Shown: positions 40,914-49,116 of the stretch, one piece after another
Layout: each line of letters begins with the position of its first letter
Numbering within the stretch: the first letter of the stretch is position 1
NCBI RefSeq assembly: GCF_900101495.1
Contig: NZ_FMUS01000002.1
Coordinates: 199,553 to 251,488 of the forward strand
Direction: 5' to 3'
DNA: 51,936 bases
Source: Alkaliphilus peptidifermentans DSM 18978
GTDB lineage: Bacteria; Bacillota; Clostridia; Peptostreptococcales; Natronincolaceae
Made by a program: the position numbers and the translations under genes
Notes under the pieces: generated by a model
Told to the model about the DNA's origin: nothing
What the model saw: only the letters and a program-made list of their open reading frames with translations
Database searches by the model: none

Positions 40914-43262
40914 TTATAAATTCTTGTGAAAATAAATGTCAGAAAACTCAATATTAATCTTTTCTACAGGCTCTTTTTGTGTATCAATTACACTATCCTT
41001 ATCATTTATTTCATATTCAAGGGTATAAATAGGTAATTCAATTGTAAATTCACTACCTTCTTTTAATTTGCTTTCTACAAATATTTTTCCTTTATGTAAT
41101 TCCACCAGCAGTTTAACAAGGGCTAGCCCTATCCCACTCCCACTATTTTTTGACAATATTTTGTCCGCCTGCATAAAGCGTTCAAACACAAGCTCTAGTT
41201 TGTCCTCTGGTATCCCAATGCCTGTATCCTTTACAGATATTATTATATTTTCTTCCTTCTCCTTAATAGTGACTGTAATGCTTCCTCCTGGTTTAGTAAA
41301 TTTTATAGCATTTGATAGAAGATTTAACATTATTCTCTCTATTTGATCTGGATCACATGCTGTAACTTTTCCGGATATCTCTGAATTAAAATAGAAGCTA
41401 ATTCCCTTTTCCTCTATGTAGTCTTTAACAGATAGTGCAATAACTTCAATTATTTCTACTATGTTATGGTTCTCCAAATTAATCTCATAATAACCACCAT
41501 CAATTTTGGTTATATCTACTAAATTATTGACTAGCCTTAATAAACGATAACAGTTTTGCTGCATTACACTGATTTTTTGTTTAACCTTCATGTCAAAGGT
41601 ACTATTGCTTCTATCTTTAAAATAGAGGTTCAGTAGCTGTAATGTACCCAATATAACGTTTAAAGGTGTTTTGAACTCGTGAGATATATTGGAGAAGAAA
41701 TCAGTTTTCAACTTGTCATATTCAAGGGCCTTCTGTAATGATACTCTCTTTTCCTCTAACCTATCAATTAAATCCTTAGCCTGCTGTTCTTCTCTTAAAT
41801 CGCGAATCATGGAAACCACCGACAATTCATCTTCATTAGGTAAGGAAATGGCAGTAAGCTCAACCTCTATGGTTTTATCCTTTACATCCATAACTCTAAA
41901 CATAATTTTATTAATTGAATCTATCCCTTCATGAATACTTATTATTTTTTCCATAACCCAATTTTGATCATCTGGGTACGTAAAATCCATTATGGATTTG
42001 CCCTTAAGGTCATTTGCATCTGATAACCCTAACATTCTTCCCACAGACGAGTTAGCATATTTGATTGTATCATATTGATGGACAATTATTCCTTGTGGTA
42101 TTGACTCAACTAACCTTTTATAACATTCTTTACTTCTTATTAATTCTTTTCCTATTTCCTTTTCTTCCGTCACATCTCTAGCAACAGAATACACTAAACC
42201 ATTTTTCATGGGAAGTGAATCCCACGAAATATATTTATATGAGCCGTCTTTACATAGATAACGATTAGTAAATTTTTTGATTGTTTTTCCTCTATATAGT
42301 CTTGTAAGATGTTCAAGAGATTCTTTACGGTCCTCTGGGTGAACAAGGTCTATCCATTTTTTTAATAGAAGCTCCTGTTTCGTATAGCCTAAGGTTTCCT
42401 TCCAGGCTGGATTCACCTCTAAAAAACATCCTTTTATTTTCCAAATACAAAGCAAGTCTATAGATAGTTGAAAAAATTTAAATCTTTCCTCTGCAATATC
42501 CTTAAGGTCTGTTATATTACGGCTAATACATAATAAAGATGAAACCTCGTCATAATCATTTAATTCTGGCACAACGACATTATGATAATAGTTTGAAGTA
42601 TTATTTAATTTATTAAAGGTCTCAAAAGAAACTTCCTTCTTTGATGAAAAAGCTTGGGACAATGATTCTTCCCACTGTTCAAGTGTTTCACTTATATGTA
42701 TAGATGGATTTTTCACTTCCTTAAAGTTTTCTACTGTCATACCCACTTCTCTAACAATAGCAGCATTCATATAGGTACAGTTTAAATCCCGATCTAACCG
42801 CAATATACCATCTGGTATGTTCTCTGCTAATTGCACAAATTGATTGTAATATATATCTTTATTAATACCTACCATATCTTCTTCCGTTATACTATGATAT
42901 AGAGCTGTAAAATAACCTTTTCTAGAGCTATAGGCTGAGATTGTAAACCAACTTTTAAAAACATGTGAATATCTCTGTATTCTTTTTTTATTTTCAAATA
43001 ATGCTACATCAACAAATAAGTTAAATAATTCCTTTTCTTTAGATAAAAAATCAGGTATTATTAAAGAAACTGGTTTACCAATAATTTCTTCATTTGTTAA
43101 CCCAAGTCTTTCTACAAAGGCTGCATTCACGTGGAGAAAAATAAAATCTATTGGGTTCTCCTTGTCATCTAACACAATTTTGCAAAATAAAAATCCATCA
43201 AGCAAATTGCCAATCAGATGCTTTAACTCATCATTTCCCAAGATTATCCCAACATCTTTCAT
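40914..43262 (-). CDS. Multi-PAS sensor histidine kinase, no partner response regulator
   Basis: A 782-residue cytoplasmic kinase without membrane helices. Four PAS-like domains occupy about 1-500, followed by HisKA with the phospho-acceptor in FFSNISHEFKTPLNVILG (about 545-560) and an HATPase domain with NLLSNAIKFTKPGG, VKDTGIGIPEDK and SGIGLALVKLL boxes. The start is ATG 43262 (MKDVGIILGND) behind GGGGGGAAG; the 15-codon extension has no ribosome site. No response regulator lies nearby. Soluble orphan PAS kinases in spore formers often feed Spo0A; that role here is inference. Confidence 0.92.
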   Translation of the reverse strand: MKDVGIILGNDELKHLIGNLLDGFLFCKIVLDDKENPIDFIFLHVNAAFVERLGLTNEEIIGKPVSLIIPDFLSKEKELFNLFVDVALFENKKRIQRYSHVFKSWFTISAYSSRKGYFTALYHSITEEDMVGINKDIYYNQFVQLAENIPDGILRLDRDLNCTYMNAAIVREVGMTVENFKEVKNPSIHISETLEQWEESLSQAFSSKKEVSFETFNKLNNTSNYYHNVVVPELNDYDEVSSLLCISRNITDLKDIAEERFKFFQLSIDLLCIWKIKGCFLEVNPAWKETLGYTKQELLLKKWIDLVHPEDRKESLEHLTRLYRGKTIKKFTNRYLCKDGSYKYISWDSLPMKNGLVYSVARDVTEEKEIGKELIRSKECYKRLVESIPQGIIVHQYDTIKYANSSVGRMLGLSDANDLKGKSIMDFTYPDDQNWVMEKIISIHEGIDSINKIMFRVMDVKDKTIEVELTAISLPNEDELSVVSMIRDLREEQQAKDLIDRLEEKRVSLQKALEYDKLKTDFFSNISHEFKTPLNVILGTLQLLNLYFKDRSNSTFDMKVKQKISVMQQNCYRLLRLVNNLVDITKIDGGYYEINLENHNIVEIIEVIALSVKDYIEEKGISFYFNSEISGKVTACDPDQIERIMLNLLSNAIKFTKPGGSITVTIKEKEENIIISVKDTGIGIPEDKLELVFERFMQADKILSKNSGSGIGLALVKLLVELHKGKIFVESKLKEGSEFTIELPIYTLEYEINDKDSVIDTQKEPVEKINIEFSDIYFHKNL

Positions 43263-43403
43263 TCTCTTCCCCCCTGAATTAACTTTTTTAACATAAAATA
43301 GTTTCATAGTCCTAGTTTATTATTCCATATTTTTCTTTGAATTCCTTTTTATTGCGGAAAAAAATTTGTTGCTAATTTCCATTAATTAGGTAGTAGATAA
43401 TAT

Positions 43404-43436
43404 AAAAAAACAGCTATTTATGTTATAGCTGTTTTT
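43404..43436 (-). terminator. Terminator after the duplicated P-loop gene
   Basis: The 12-base arms AAAAACAGCTAT and ATAGCTGTTTTT with a seven-base loop are followed by TTATAT on the minus strand, about 60 bases after the stop at 43499. Confidence 0.8.
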
Positions 43437-43498
43437 ACTTTGCTCTCTATCAATTATTATGTTGTTATCTAATAATTAACTTTAGCATTTTATTGTTG

Positions 43499-44575
43499 TT
43501 AACTTCCTAGTATTTTTTCCAACAATTTTTCTCTTAACATGTCAACTTTATCAAAATAAATATTAGGTACATAAAAGGACTCAATAAAATCATGGTTGAT
43601 TTTTGTTCTTTTGAGATTCTCATATACAATTTCCATTAACATATTAAATATGCTATTACTTTCATCTGTTTGGTCTTTATAGCTTAACAGAAGCTCTCTA
43701 TTAAAATAATCATCTGTATTAATAATTTTATTGTCTGAGACATCAATTAATGTTGTTATTGCTGTATCTAATTCAGGTATAACTATAGATTCGATTTTGT
43801 CAGGAATCAATGGGTGATGATAAAAGGTTATATCATAGCCCTTCTCAATATAATGATAACTTAATTCATTCAATAAATCCGATTTTATTAGCAAGCTGCT
43901 TCCCTTAATAAAAAAGGTTTTATTTCCATAGCTTAAGTAGGTATTTCCATAATTAATATGCCCCTTATGGGTATAAGCACTTCCGAATAAATGCCTTTGT
44001 ATAGAATCCTTCTTAGTACCCTTTATATCAGTGAAATACTCTTCTTTAAATCTTTTAAACTCATTATTCAGCCTTGAGGACAAAAGTACTTCTTTATAGA
44101 TTCTCTCAACATCGTCCTTTACTAATTTCGCAGCTCCTAAATAGCTGTAAACTCTTTTATATATCTTACCATTTTCATCTATTGATTTAATTATTTCTTC
44201 TCTGTTTTGTTTTAAAGCATTTTCGTCCCAAAATTCACCTAGGTTTATTATCTCATCCACTGCTCCAGGGTATTTAGGATCAATTACATGGGGTGCTGTA
44301 CCGTCAATTAATGCAATTTGAAGCTGCGGAAAAACTACGGCATCAATACTGTCTGGGTCAGCTGAGCAGTGGTGGAACTCTGCATCATAGCCCTTATCAA
44401 CCAGCACCTTACCAACATTTTTCATTAGTTGAGATTTCCCTACCCCAGGTCCACCTTTTATTAAGTAGACTCTTTTAGCCTTTTTTAAGTCTATTACATA
44501 ATTGTAGTAGGAATAAAATCCAATGGATGTGTTACCTCCAGGAAATAGCCTATAGATATGTCCTTTTTTGCTCAT
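43499..44575 (-). CDS. P-loop NTPase with two tandem halves, second Walker A degenerate
   Basis: A 358-residue cytoplasmic protein of an uncharacterised ATPase family (PRK06851-like, from memory). The first half has Walker A in YLIKGGPGVGKSQLMKNV followed by DKGYDAEFHHCSADPDSID. The second half repeats this plan (FFIKGSSLLIKSDLL, then EKGYDITFYHHPLIPDKIE), but its P-loop GSSLLIKS lacks the GxxGxGKS glycines, so only the first site should bind nucleotide. The start is ATG 44575 (MSKKGHIYRLFPGG) with AGGAGG upstream. That site is buried in a hairpin (44581-44625). Confidence 0.82.
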   Translation of the reverse strand: MSKKGHIYRLFPGGNTSIGFYSYYNYVIDLKKAKRVYLIKGGPGVGKSQLMKNVGKVLVDKGYDAEFHHCSADPDSIDAVVFPQLQIALIDGTAPHVIDPKYPGAVDEIINLGEFWDENALKQNREEIIKSIDENGKIYKRVYSYLGAAKLVKDDVERIYKEVLLSSRLNNEFKRFKEEYFTDIKGTKKDSIQRHLFGSAYTHKGHINYGNTYLSYGNKTFFIKGSSLLIKSDLLNELSYHYIEKGYDITFYHHPLIPDKIESIVIPELDTAITTLIDVSDNKIINTDDYFNRELLLSYKDQTDESNSIFNMLMEIVYENLKRTKINHDFIESFYVPNIYFDKVDMLREKLLEKILGS

Positions 44576-44580
44576 ATAAA

Positions 44581-44625
44581 AACCTCCTACATTTAAACTA
44601 TACATATCATTTTATGCAGGAGGTT
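44581..44625 (-). promoter_or_regulatory. Hairpin sequestering the ribosome site of the P-loop gene
   Basis: On the minus strand AACCTCCTGCAT pairs with ATGTAGGAGGTT, 12 bases with one G-U pair, around a 21-base loop. The 3' arm contains the AGGAGG of the P-loop gene, so the folded RNA would block initiation. No T-run follows, so it is not a terminator. A thermosensor, a protein-binding or an autoregulatory element are possible; the function is inference. Confidence 0.65.
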
Positions 44626-44706
44626 GGTTAAAGGTACTCAATAACATTTGTTTATCAGAGGTGGCTGTAACACCTTTCTAGGAATTTATATTCTATCCAT
44701 AACTAG

Positions 44707-44925
44707 TTAAATTATGTTTTTAATTTCTACAACCTTACATTTTGCTTCAGCAACAGCAATAATTAATTTTTGATCACTTACCTCATGGTTTAGTTCAACT
44801 AAAGCGCTTTTTTCTGCCATGTTTACATCTACTGAATTCACCCCAAGCACTTCTAGTAAAGATTTAATAACTTGTGATGCACAATATTCGCATGTCATAC
44901 CTTCGATTAAAATCTTTTTTTTCAT
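44707..44925 (-). CDS. Heavy-metal-associated (HMA) domain protein, CopZ-like
   Basis: A 72-residue ferredoxin-like HMA domain with the metal-binding loop GMTCEYCASQV, as in copper chaperones. The length fits a stand-alone CopZ; the usual partner CopA is not in the window. The ribosome site is weak (AGGT before ATATATG). It lies about 200 bases downstream of the CsoR-like gene, on the same strand, suggesting a small metal-responsive unit. Confidence 0.9.
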   Translation of the reverse strand: MKKKILIEGMTCEYCASQVIKSLLEVLGVNSVDVNMAEKSALVELNHEVSDQKLIIAVAEAKCKVVEIKNII

Positions 44926-45124
44926 ATATAATACCTGATCAGTTATCCAATATAAAATATAGTGGCTATCTGTTCCAGTCTTTTCACCTACCTTTTTATT
45001 ATTACTAGTCTATAGAGAATTTCAGATTATCAAAATTATTTAATGGTACCTGTGACTATAAAAGTACGTTTCATTAAGTCAGTATTATAATAATATCCAA
45101 CTAACATAATAATTATATGAACAT

Positions 45125-45337
45125 TTAGCAAAATGATATCATACGACTTTCTAAAAACAATCTCTCAGTATTGTTTAAAACTATCCGTGCTGCTTCAATT
45201 TGCTTAATAATTTTATAATAGTTTTCCTCATTTTTAATCATACCTTTAATACCTTCAATTTGTTCTTTAGCTTGATTTAATTGATTAATAATAGTTGCTT
45301 GCTCTTCTAATGATTGTACTATATGCTTTTTACTCAT
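45125..45337 (-). CDS. CsoR/RcnR-family metal- or persulfide-sensing repressor, divergent
   Basis: A 70-residue all-helical protein. The pattern LNQAKEQIEGIKGMIKNEENYYKIIKQIEAARIVLNNTERLFLE matches the core of CsoR (DUF156). However, the position of the first ligand cysteine (usually YC in RYCVDIL) is Tyr-Tyr here, the usual His is Arg, and the protein ends early at ISFC. The start ATG has GGGAGGG upstream, and a perfect-looking CsoR-type operator sits in its promoter. Copper sensing by the normal Cys-His-Cys site is therefore unlikely; the protein may be a variant sensor or a decaying one. Confidence 0.75.
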   Translation of the reverse strand: MSKKHIVQSLEEQATIINQLNQAKEQIEGIKGMIKNEENYYKIIKQIEAARIVLNNTERLFLESRMISFC

Positions 45338-45360
45338 AAATATCCCTCCCTAGTAACACA

Positions 45361-45390
45361 AGCATACCATACCCCCCTAGGGTATGTAAA
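45361..45390 (-). promoter_or_regulatory. Promoter with embedded CsoR-type operator
   Basis: On the minus strand TTTACA (45385-45390) and TATGCT (45361-45366) are 18 bases apart. The spacer carries CATACCCTAGGGGGGTATG (45368-45386), a near-palindrome with the C/G tracts typical of CsoR/CstR operators. Repressor bound here would block the promoter of the csoR-like/copZ-like unit. Confidence 0.8.
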
Positions 45391-45530
45391 GGTTTTGTTT
45401 TATATTTTATATAGTAAATACATAATTCCCTAATCCATATAAATCTTAATGCGCCTCAATAATCAGAAATTGCTAAGTAGAAAATGATGTAGACAAAATT
45501 AAAAAGCACCCCTAACCCCTGGTACTTTAA
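45391..45530. other. Intergenic stretch without a visible gene
   Basis: AT-rich sequence upstream of the csoR-like promoter. I see no frame, hairpin or repeat in it. Confidence 0.4.
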
Positions 45531-45758
45531 TTGAATTACATATTCATTTGTTACCACCCAGCATACACCTCTACACTAATCCTCTCGGCATACTCAAATC
45601 CCCATTTATTATACGTTGTAAAAGTTACCATTTTAGCTTTATTATCTCTACTACTTATCTTGGGGACAAGCTGTTATTATTTTGGCTTTACTTCAAATCA
45701 ATATACAAATAAGGATAGTAATGGTTATATTACTATCCAAAAGCAAGATATAATGTAG
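45531..45758 (+). pseudogene. Lipoprotein signal-peptide remnant
   Basis: In this 75-codon frame, residues about 29-48 read VKVTILALLSLLLILGTSC, a convincing lipoprotein signal with a lipobox, followed by only 27 residues before the stop. The frame opens with TTG and no ribosome site, and no ATG/GTG start with a ribosome site precedes the signal. I read it as a decayed lipoprotein gene; a very short real lipopeptide is less likely. Confidence 0.35.
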
Positions 45759-45797
45759 CTTATCTTATGTCGTGATTAAAAGATAAAATGCAACAGT

Positions 45798-46601
45798 TTA
45801 TTCATATTCCCTTATATCTTCAGACTTTATTTGAGACTGCACATGATAAATAGTGACGGTTTCGGGTAATAATTGCTCATTATACTCAATGTCATAGAAA
45901 TTAGCTATTAAACGATTTTCCTTTCCAATAGAAAAGATATTGTAATCCATAATTTTGTCACCAAGATTATTATACTCTTTATTAAAAGTAATAATGGCAC
46001 CGTCATCTCTCTTACGAATACTCTTGACTAATAAATCATTTTCATAATACATTGTAGTCGTATCTGTAACCTCTCCGTCTGCTATAGTAATAACGCCTTT
46101 TAACATTTTACCATCCTCATCTAGATATTCCGTTCCGATATAAGCTATGCTTCCATCTGAATTGTAATGTGTTTGCGTCCTAGTCTTATCTCCATAGGAA
46201 TACTCTGTACGGTTTTCTAAACCACTTTTAGAGACAATGTTATGTCTTAGTAACAAATCATCTTCATAATGGTAGTAAGTAGTAAATGTTAATTTGTCAT
46301 TTGAGTATCTTTTTTCTTCAATTATCTGATTGTTTTTATATAGAAACTCAACACGCATTTCAGACTCATCAATCTTAGAGACTATCTCAACAACATTTCC
46401 ATTATTATCGTACGTATTTGAAATCTTTTGGACGGATTGGATATCATAAGAAATTCCATCAATTTCTACCTTACCATCTTTTATAATTTCTTTATATGTT
46501 GTTATCTCATTGATTGACGGACTTTCGATATTGGTATTGTTGCTTTGCTGACAGCCTGTTAACATTGTTAATAAAGCAAGCCCTAATAATAATTTTTTCA
46601 T
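45798..46601 (-). CDS. Lipoprotein with YD/RHS-like repeats
   Basis: A 267-residue lipoprotein with signal 1-16 and lipobox MLTGC. The mature part has about eight beta-hairpin repeats of the form 'Y-x-D/E-N/D-x-L-x' (for example YYHYEDDLLLRHNI, MYYENDLLVKSIRK, YNNLGDKIMDYNI), like the YD repeats of YwqK- and RHS-type proteins. The start is ATG 46601 with AAGGAGGA upstream; the longer reading adds 45 residues and crosses into the gene upstream without a ribosome site. Function unknown; surface binding is likely. Confidence 0.85.
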   Translation of the reverse strand: MKKLLLGLALLTMLTGCQQSNNTNIESPSINEITTYKEIIKDGKVEIDGISYDIQSVQKISNTYDNNGNVVEIVSKIDESEMRVEFLYKNNQIIEEKRYSNDKLTFTTYYHYEDDLLLRHNIVSKSGLENRTEYSYGDKTRTQTHYNSDGSIAYIGTEYLDEDGKMLKGVITIADGEVTDTTTMYYENDLLVKSIRKRDDGAIITFNKEYNNLGDKIMDYNIFSIGKENRLIANFYDIEYNEQLLPETVTIYHVQSQIKSEDIREYE

Positions 46602-46719
46602 AGCATCCTCCTTATTTGCAAAAATTTTCAAGATTAAAAAACTAGATAAATAATGAGTAAGTAAATGATTTCGCATTTTCCATCTAATACGCCAATAAAA
46701 GATTATTAGATCTGAAACT

Positions 46720-47022
46720 CTATTGTATGTACCCATTTATTTTACCTCTTTCCTTGGCTAGATGGTTTACTAAATGAAAAATCGCAGGCACCAATAAAGC
46801 AATAGGAGGTTGAGGGTTGTATATAACTGAGTAAATTCCCGTCAGTAGTAGTATTAATGAATTTAACACTGAAGAATATAATTGCATCATAAAATATTTT
46901 TCTTCTTTCCCTTCTACTATTTCTATTTTCTTAAAATAGTAAGTTTTTTTATTTCTAAACATAATAGAATAAATAAAGTAAGATATACCGATAACAATTA
47001 AGGATACCCCTAACCAATTCAA
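46720..47022 (-). CDS. Small membrane protein (100 aa)
   Basis: Three hydrophobic segments (about 3-21, 50-69 and 75-88) separated by charged loops, including KKTYYFKKIEIVEGKEEKYF. It resembles uncharacterised DUF3784-type small membrane proteins only in general layout. The start is TTG 47022 (MNWLGVSLIV), with AGGAGGG about six bases upstream; the longer GTG reading overlaps that site. An inverted repeat CTAATAC-N4-GTATTAG at 47053-47070 lies about 30 bases upstream and may be an operator. The lipoprotein gene follows about 120 bases downstream. Confidence 0.72.
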   Translation of the reverse strand: MNWLGVSLIVIGISYFIYSIMFRNKKTYYFKKIEIVEGKEEKYFMMQLYSSVLNSLILLLTGIYSVIYNPQPPIALLVPAIFHLVNHLAKERGKINGYIQ

Positions 47023-47052
47023 ACTAATCCCTCCTATTCTCACATACGTCGT

Positions 47053-47070
47053 CTAATACATACGTATTAG
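47053..47070 (-). promoter_or_regulatory. Inverted repeat upstream of the small membrane-protein gene
   Basis: CTAATAC-ATAC-GTATTAG, seven-base arms, 30 bases before the start codon. It could be a repressor operator. No further evidence. Confidence 0.35.
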
Positions 47071-47250
47071 CTTTACTTATTTATTAGTTTATTGATACTT
47101 GATTTCTGTAGCCCTGTATCTAACAATATTTTAATATTAAACCCAGACTTCCCGTAACTTAATCTGTACCAGTAATAATTTATATACTCAATTTTGCAAA
47201 GAGTAATGCTCCTATAGCCACTAATAAGTCTCTATACCCATTTCCTAATT

Positions 47251-47337
47251 TTAGAAGTTGTTTTCCGTTTGTGATTGGCATCCACCAAAGGAAATAACAA
47301 CACACATTAATAAAATTATACCTATTATTTTACTCAC
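47251..47337 (-). pseudogene. Truncated lipoprotein gene with intact ribosome site and signal peptide
   Basis: GTG 47337 has AAGGGGAATTTAAA upstream and starts MSKIIGIILLMCVVISFGGC, a complete lipoprotein signal with lipobox FGGC, but a TAA stops it at codon 29. An overlapping frame from the following ATG continues for 33 codons. I see no recognisable mature protein in either frame up to 47073, so a frameshifted or decayed lipoprotein is the best reading. The rest of the gap to 47044 holds nothing I can name. Confidence 0.5.
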
Positions 47338-47407
47338 TTTAAATTCCCCTTTTCTTAATCAGACGCATCAACCATGAGCTTCGTTCCGTTACCAAATTTA
47401 ATCAACG

Positions 47408-47779
47408 TTAATATTTAATTATCTCATAGCTTATTACCTTATCGTTACTGAAGGTAATTATAAGCCATTTGGAGAAGTTGCTCATGAATTTATAAACCCG
47501 TTCATAACCTAAGTAGTAGGCGAATATATTGTCATCGTCTCTGTAGAATGGTCCGTTTTCTTCTCCTAATAATTCAATAATTTCAGTTTTACTCATCCCA
47601 ATAAGATTACTGTTTTCTAATAGATCATCTACGATATTAACTCGCTTACCATGCTCTGACAACCATTTTTCAGATGAAAATGTGTGTTTCTGATTAAAGC
47701 TATATGAGAACCAAATGAGCAGGGATAATATTATGGTTATGGAAAGTACAGCAATATATTTCTTTCTGTTTGTAGACAT
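47408..47779 (-). CDS. Membrane-anchored small protein, possibly BamE/SmpA-like fold
   Basis: A 123-residue protein with an N-terminal membrane helix (about 8-28) and an extracytoplasmic domain. The segment NLIGMSKTEIIELLGEENGPF followed by a strand YYLGYER and a C-terminal WLIITFSNDKVISYEI has the helix-then-sheet pattern of SmpA/OmlA-type small domains, where 'G-M-S-K-x-E-V-x-x-L-L-G' is typical. The start is ATG 47779 (MSTNRKK), with GGAGGAAG upstream. Function unknown. Confidence 0.75.
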   Translation of the reverse strand: MSTNRKKYIAVLSITIILSLLIWFSYSFNQKHTFSSEKWLSEHGKRVNIVDDLLENSNLIGMSKTEIIELLGEENGPFYRDDDNIFAYYLGYERVYKFMSNFSKWLIITFSNDKVISYEIIKY

Positions 47780-47955
47780 CGTGTCTTCCTCCATTTACTA
47801 CCTTCCATATGAATATGGCTATACTCTAATCTTGTTCTTTTCATAATTCATGAAAACATTTACCAGTAGATACCATCGTTAAATAATAGTAGTTTTTTCT
47901 TATTATTATTTGTTATAGATTGTGCTTGACCTAATTCATAACCCTATGCTTTTCA

Positions 47956-49116
47956 TTAGACACTGTCTACATCGCACAATGCTTTACGTACGAGTATTGG
48001 TCCAATCAATTCAAAAACAACTACTGCCGTTAAAACAACCGGCATAATTGTATCTGGTGCAAAGATGGTTTTCTGTTCAGCGATAATTGCTAAACCTATG
48101 GCTACGCCAGCCTGGGGAGTTAAAGCTCTACCCAAGTTACGTTTCCAGCTTATTGGAAAATGTGTTAATGTTGTTCCTACACGGCTTCCCACCAGTTTAG
48201 CAAAAAAACGCGCACCGATATATACCAAACCGATTAGCCCTACAGACGGAAGAACTGACAAGTCAAGTTTTGCCCCTGCCAAGGTGAGAAAAACAAGTAA
48301 AATTGGGTCCTCAACATTCATAAGGGAGCGGCTAATCCGCTGCGGACTTCTAGAAAAATTAATATAGACAGCCCCCGCTGTAATTGCTGCCAGTAAGGCA
48401 GGTGTTCCCCATTGATTTGACAATCCCACTGTTATTAGCACCGCTCCGAGGGCAGAGACCAATATTCGTGTATCACTTTTAGCCTTATGGGATGTAATTA
48501 CCAAAAATACACCGGTGGATATTCCCAACAGTAGGGAAATTCCTATATCTCTTGATGCCATTACTATTGCTGGTGTGTTGGCGGCTTCAGCTGCAGCCAA
48601 ACCGACCTCCATAAAACTGATGATAATACCAAAGAGAGTAATAGCAAATAAATTATCTAAAGCTACTACTGATAAGAGCACCTTGGCGAAGTCTCCTTTT
48701 GTGGGGGTTTCCCTTATACATGCAATTATAGCCCCCGGAGCTGTGGCAATACTAATCACTCCAAAAATGAGGGCATATCGAAAGGGTAAACCAAATAAAT
48801 ATAATGAACCAAATACAACAATTAAGGTAAGAAGAGCCTCAACCAAAAAAACCTTAGCTGCATCCTTGGCTAACTTCCTCATTGTTCCCCAATGGAGTTC
48901 AGCTCCAATAGAAAGGGCAATAACTCCTAAAGCTAGTTCATTAATTGGGGTAAGTTCTTTCATTACTCCCAAGCTAACCAGACCTAAAACAGATGGTCCA
49001 ACAAGAATTCCCGCCAATAAATTGCCCGTTACCGAAGGGAGCTTCACGTAACGAGCCAGTTTTCCACCAGCAGCACCAGCCAAAAAAATTATACCAACAG
49101 CTAAAGAAATATTCAT
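47956..49116 (-). CDS. Cation:proton antiporter, CPA2/Kef type
   Basis: A 386-residue membrane protein with 11-12 helices of the Na+(K+)/H+ exchanger family. Recognisable are LPSVTGNLLAGILVGPSVLGL near the N-terminus, ISIATAPGAIIACIRET and VVALDNLFAITLF in the ion-binding core, and RALTPQAGVAIGLAIIAE near the C-terminus. It ends after the last helix and has no RCK/TrkA domain, so regulation must come from another protein. Its start overlaps the PII-like gene by four bases (ATGA) without its own ribosome site, so the pair is translationally coupled. Codon use is noticeably more GC-rich than its neighbours. Confidence 0.9.
   Translation of the reverse strand: MNISLAVGIIFLAGAAGGKLARYVKLPSVTGNLLAGILVGPSVLGLVSLGVMKELTPINELALGVIALSIGAELHWGTMRKLAKDAAKVFLVEALLTLIVVFGSLYLFGLPFRYALIFGVISIATAPGAIIACIRETPTKGDFAKVLLSVVALDNLFAITLFGIIISFMEVGLAAAEAANTPAIVMASRDIGISLLLGISTGVFLVITSHKAKSDTRILVSALGAVLITVGLSNQWGTPALLAAITAGAVYINFSRSPQRISRSLMNVEDPILLVFLTLAGAKLDLSVLPSVGLIGLVYIGARFFAKLVGSRVGTTLTHFPISWKRNLGRALTPQAGVAIGLAIIAEQKTIFAPDTIMPVVLTAVVVFELIGPILVRKALCDVDSV

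Noticed and set aside
48515-49051. A long (178-codon) plus-strand frame inside the antiporter gene
   Set aside because: It is the antisense shadow of a clear membrane-transport gene; no ribosome site and no recognisable protein.
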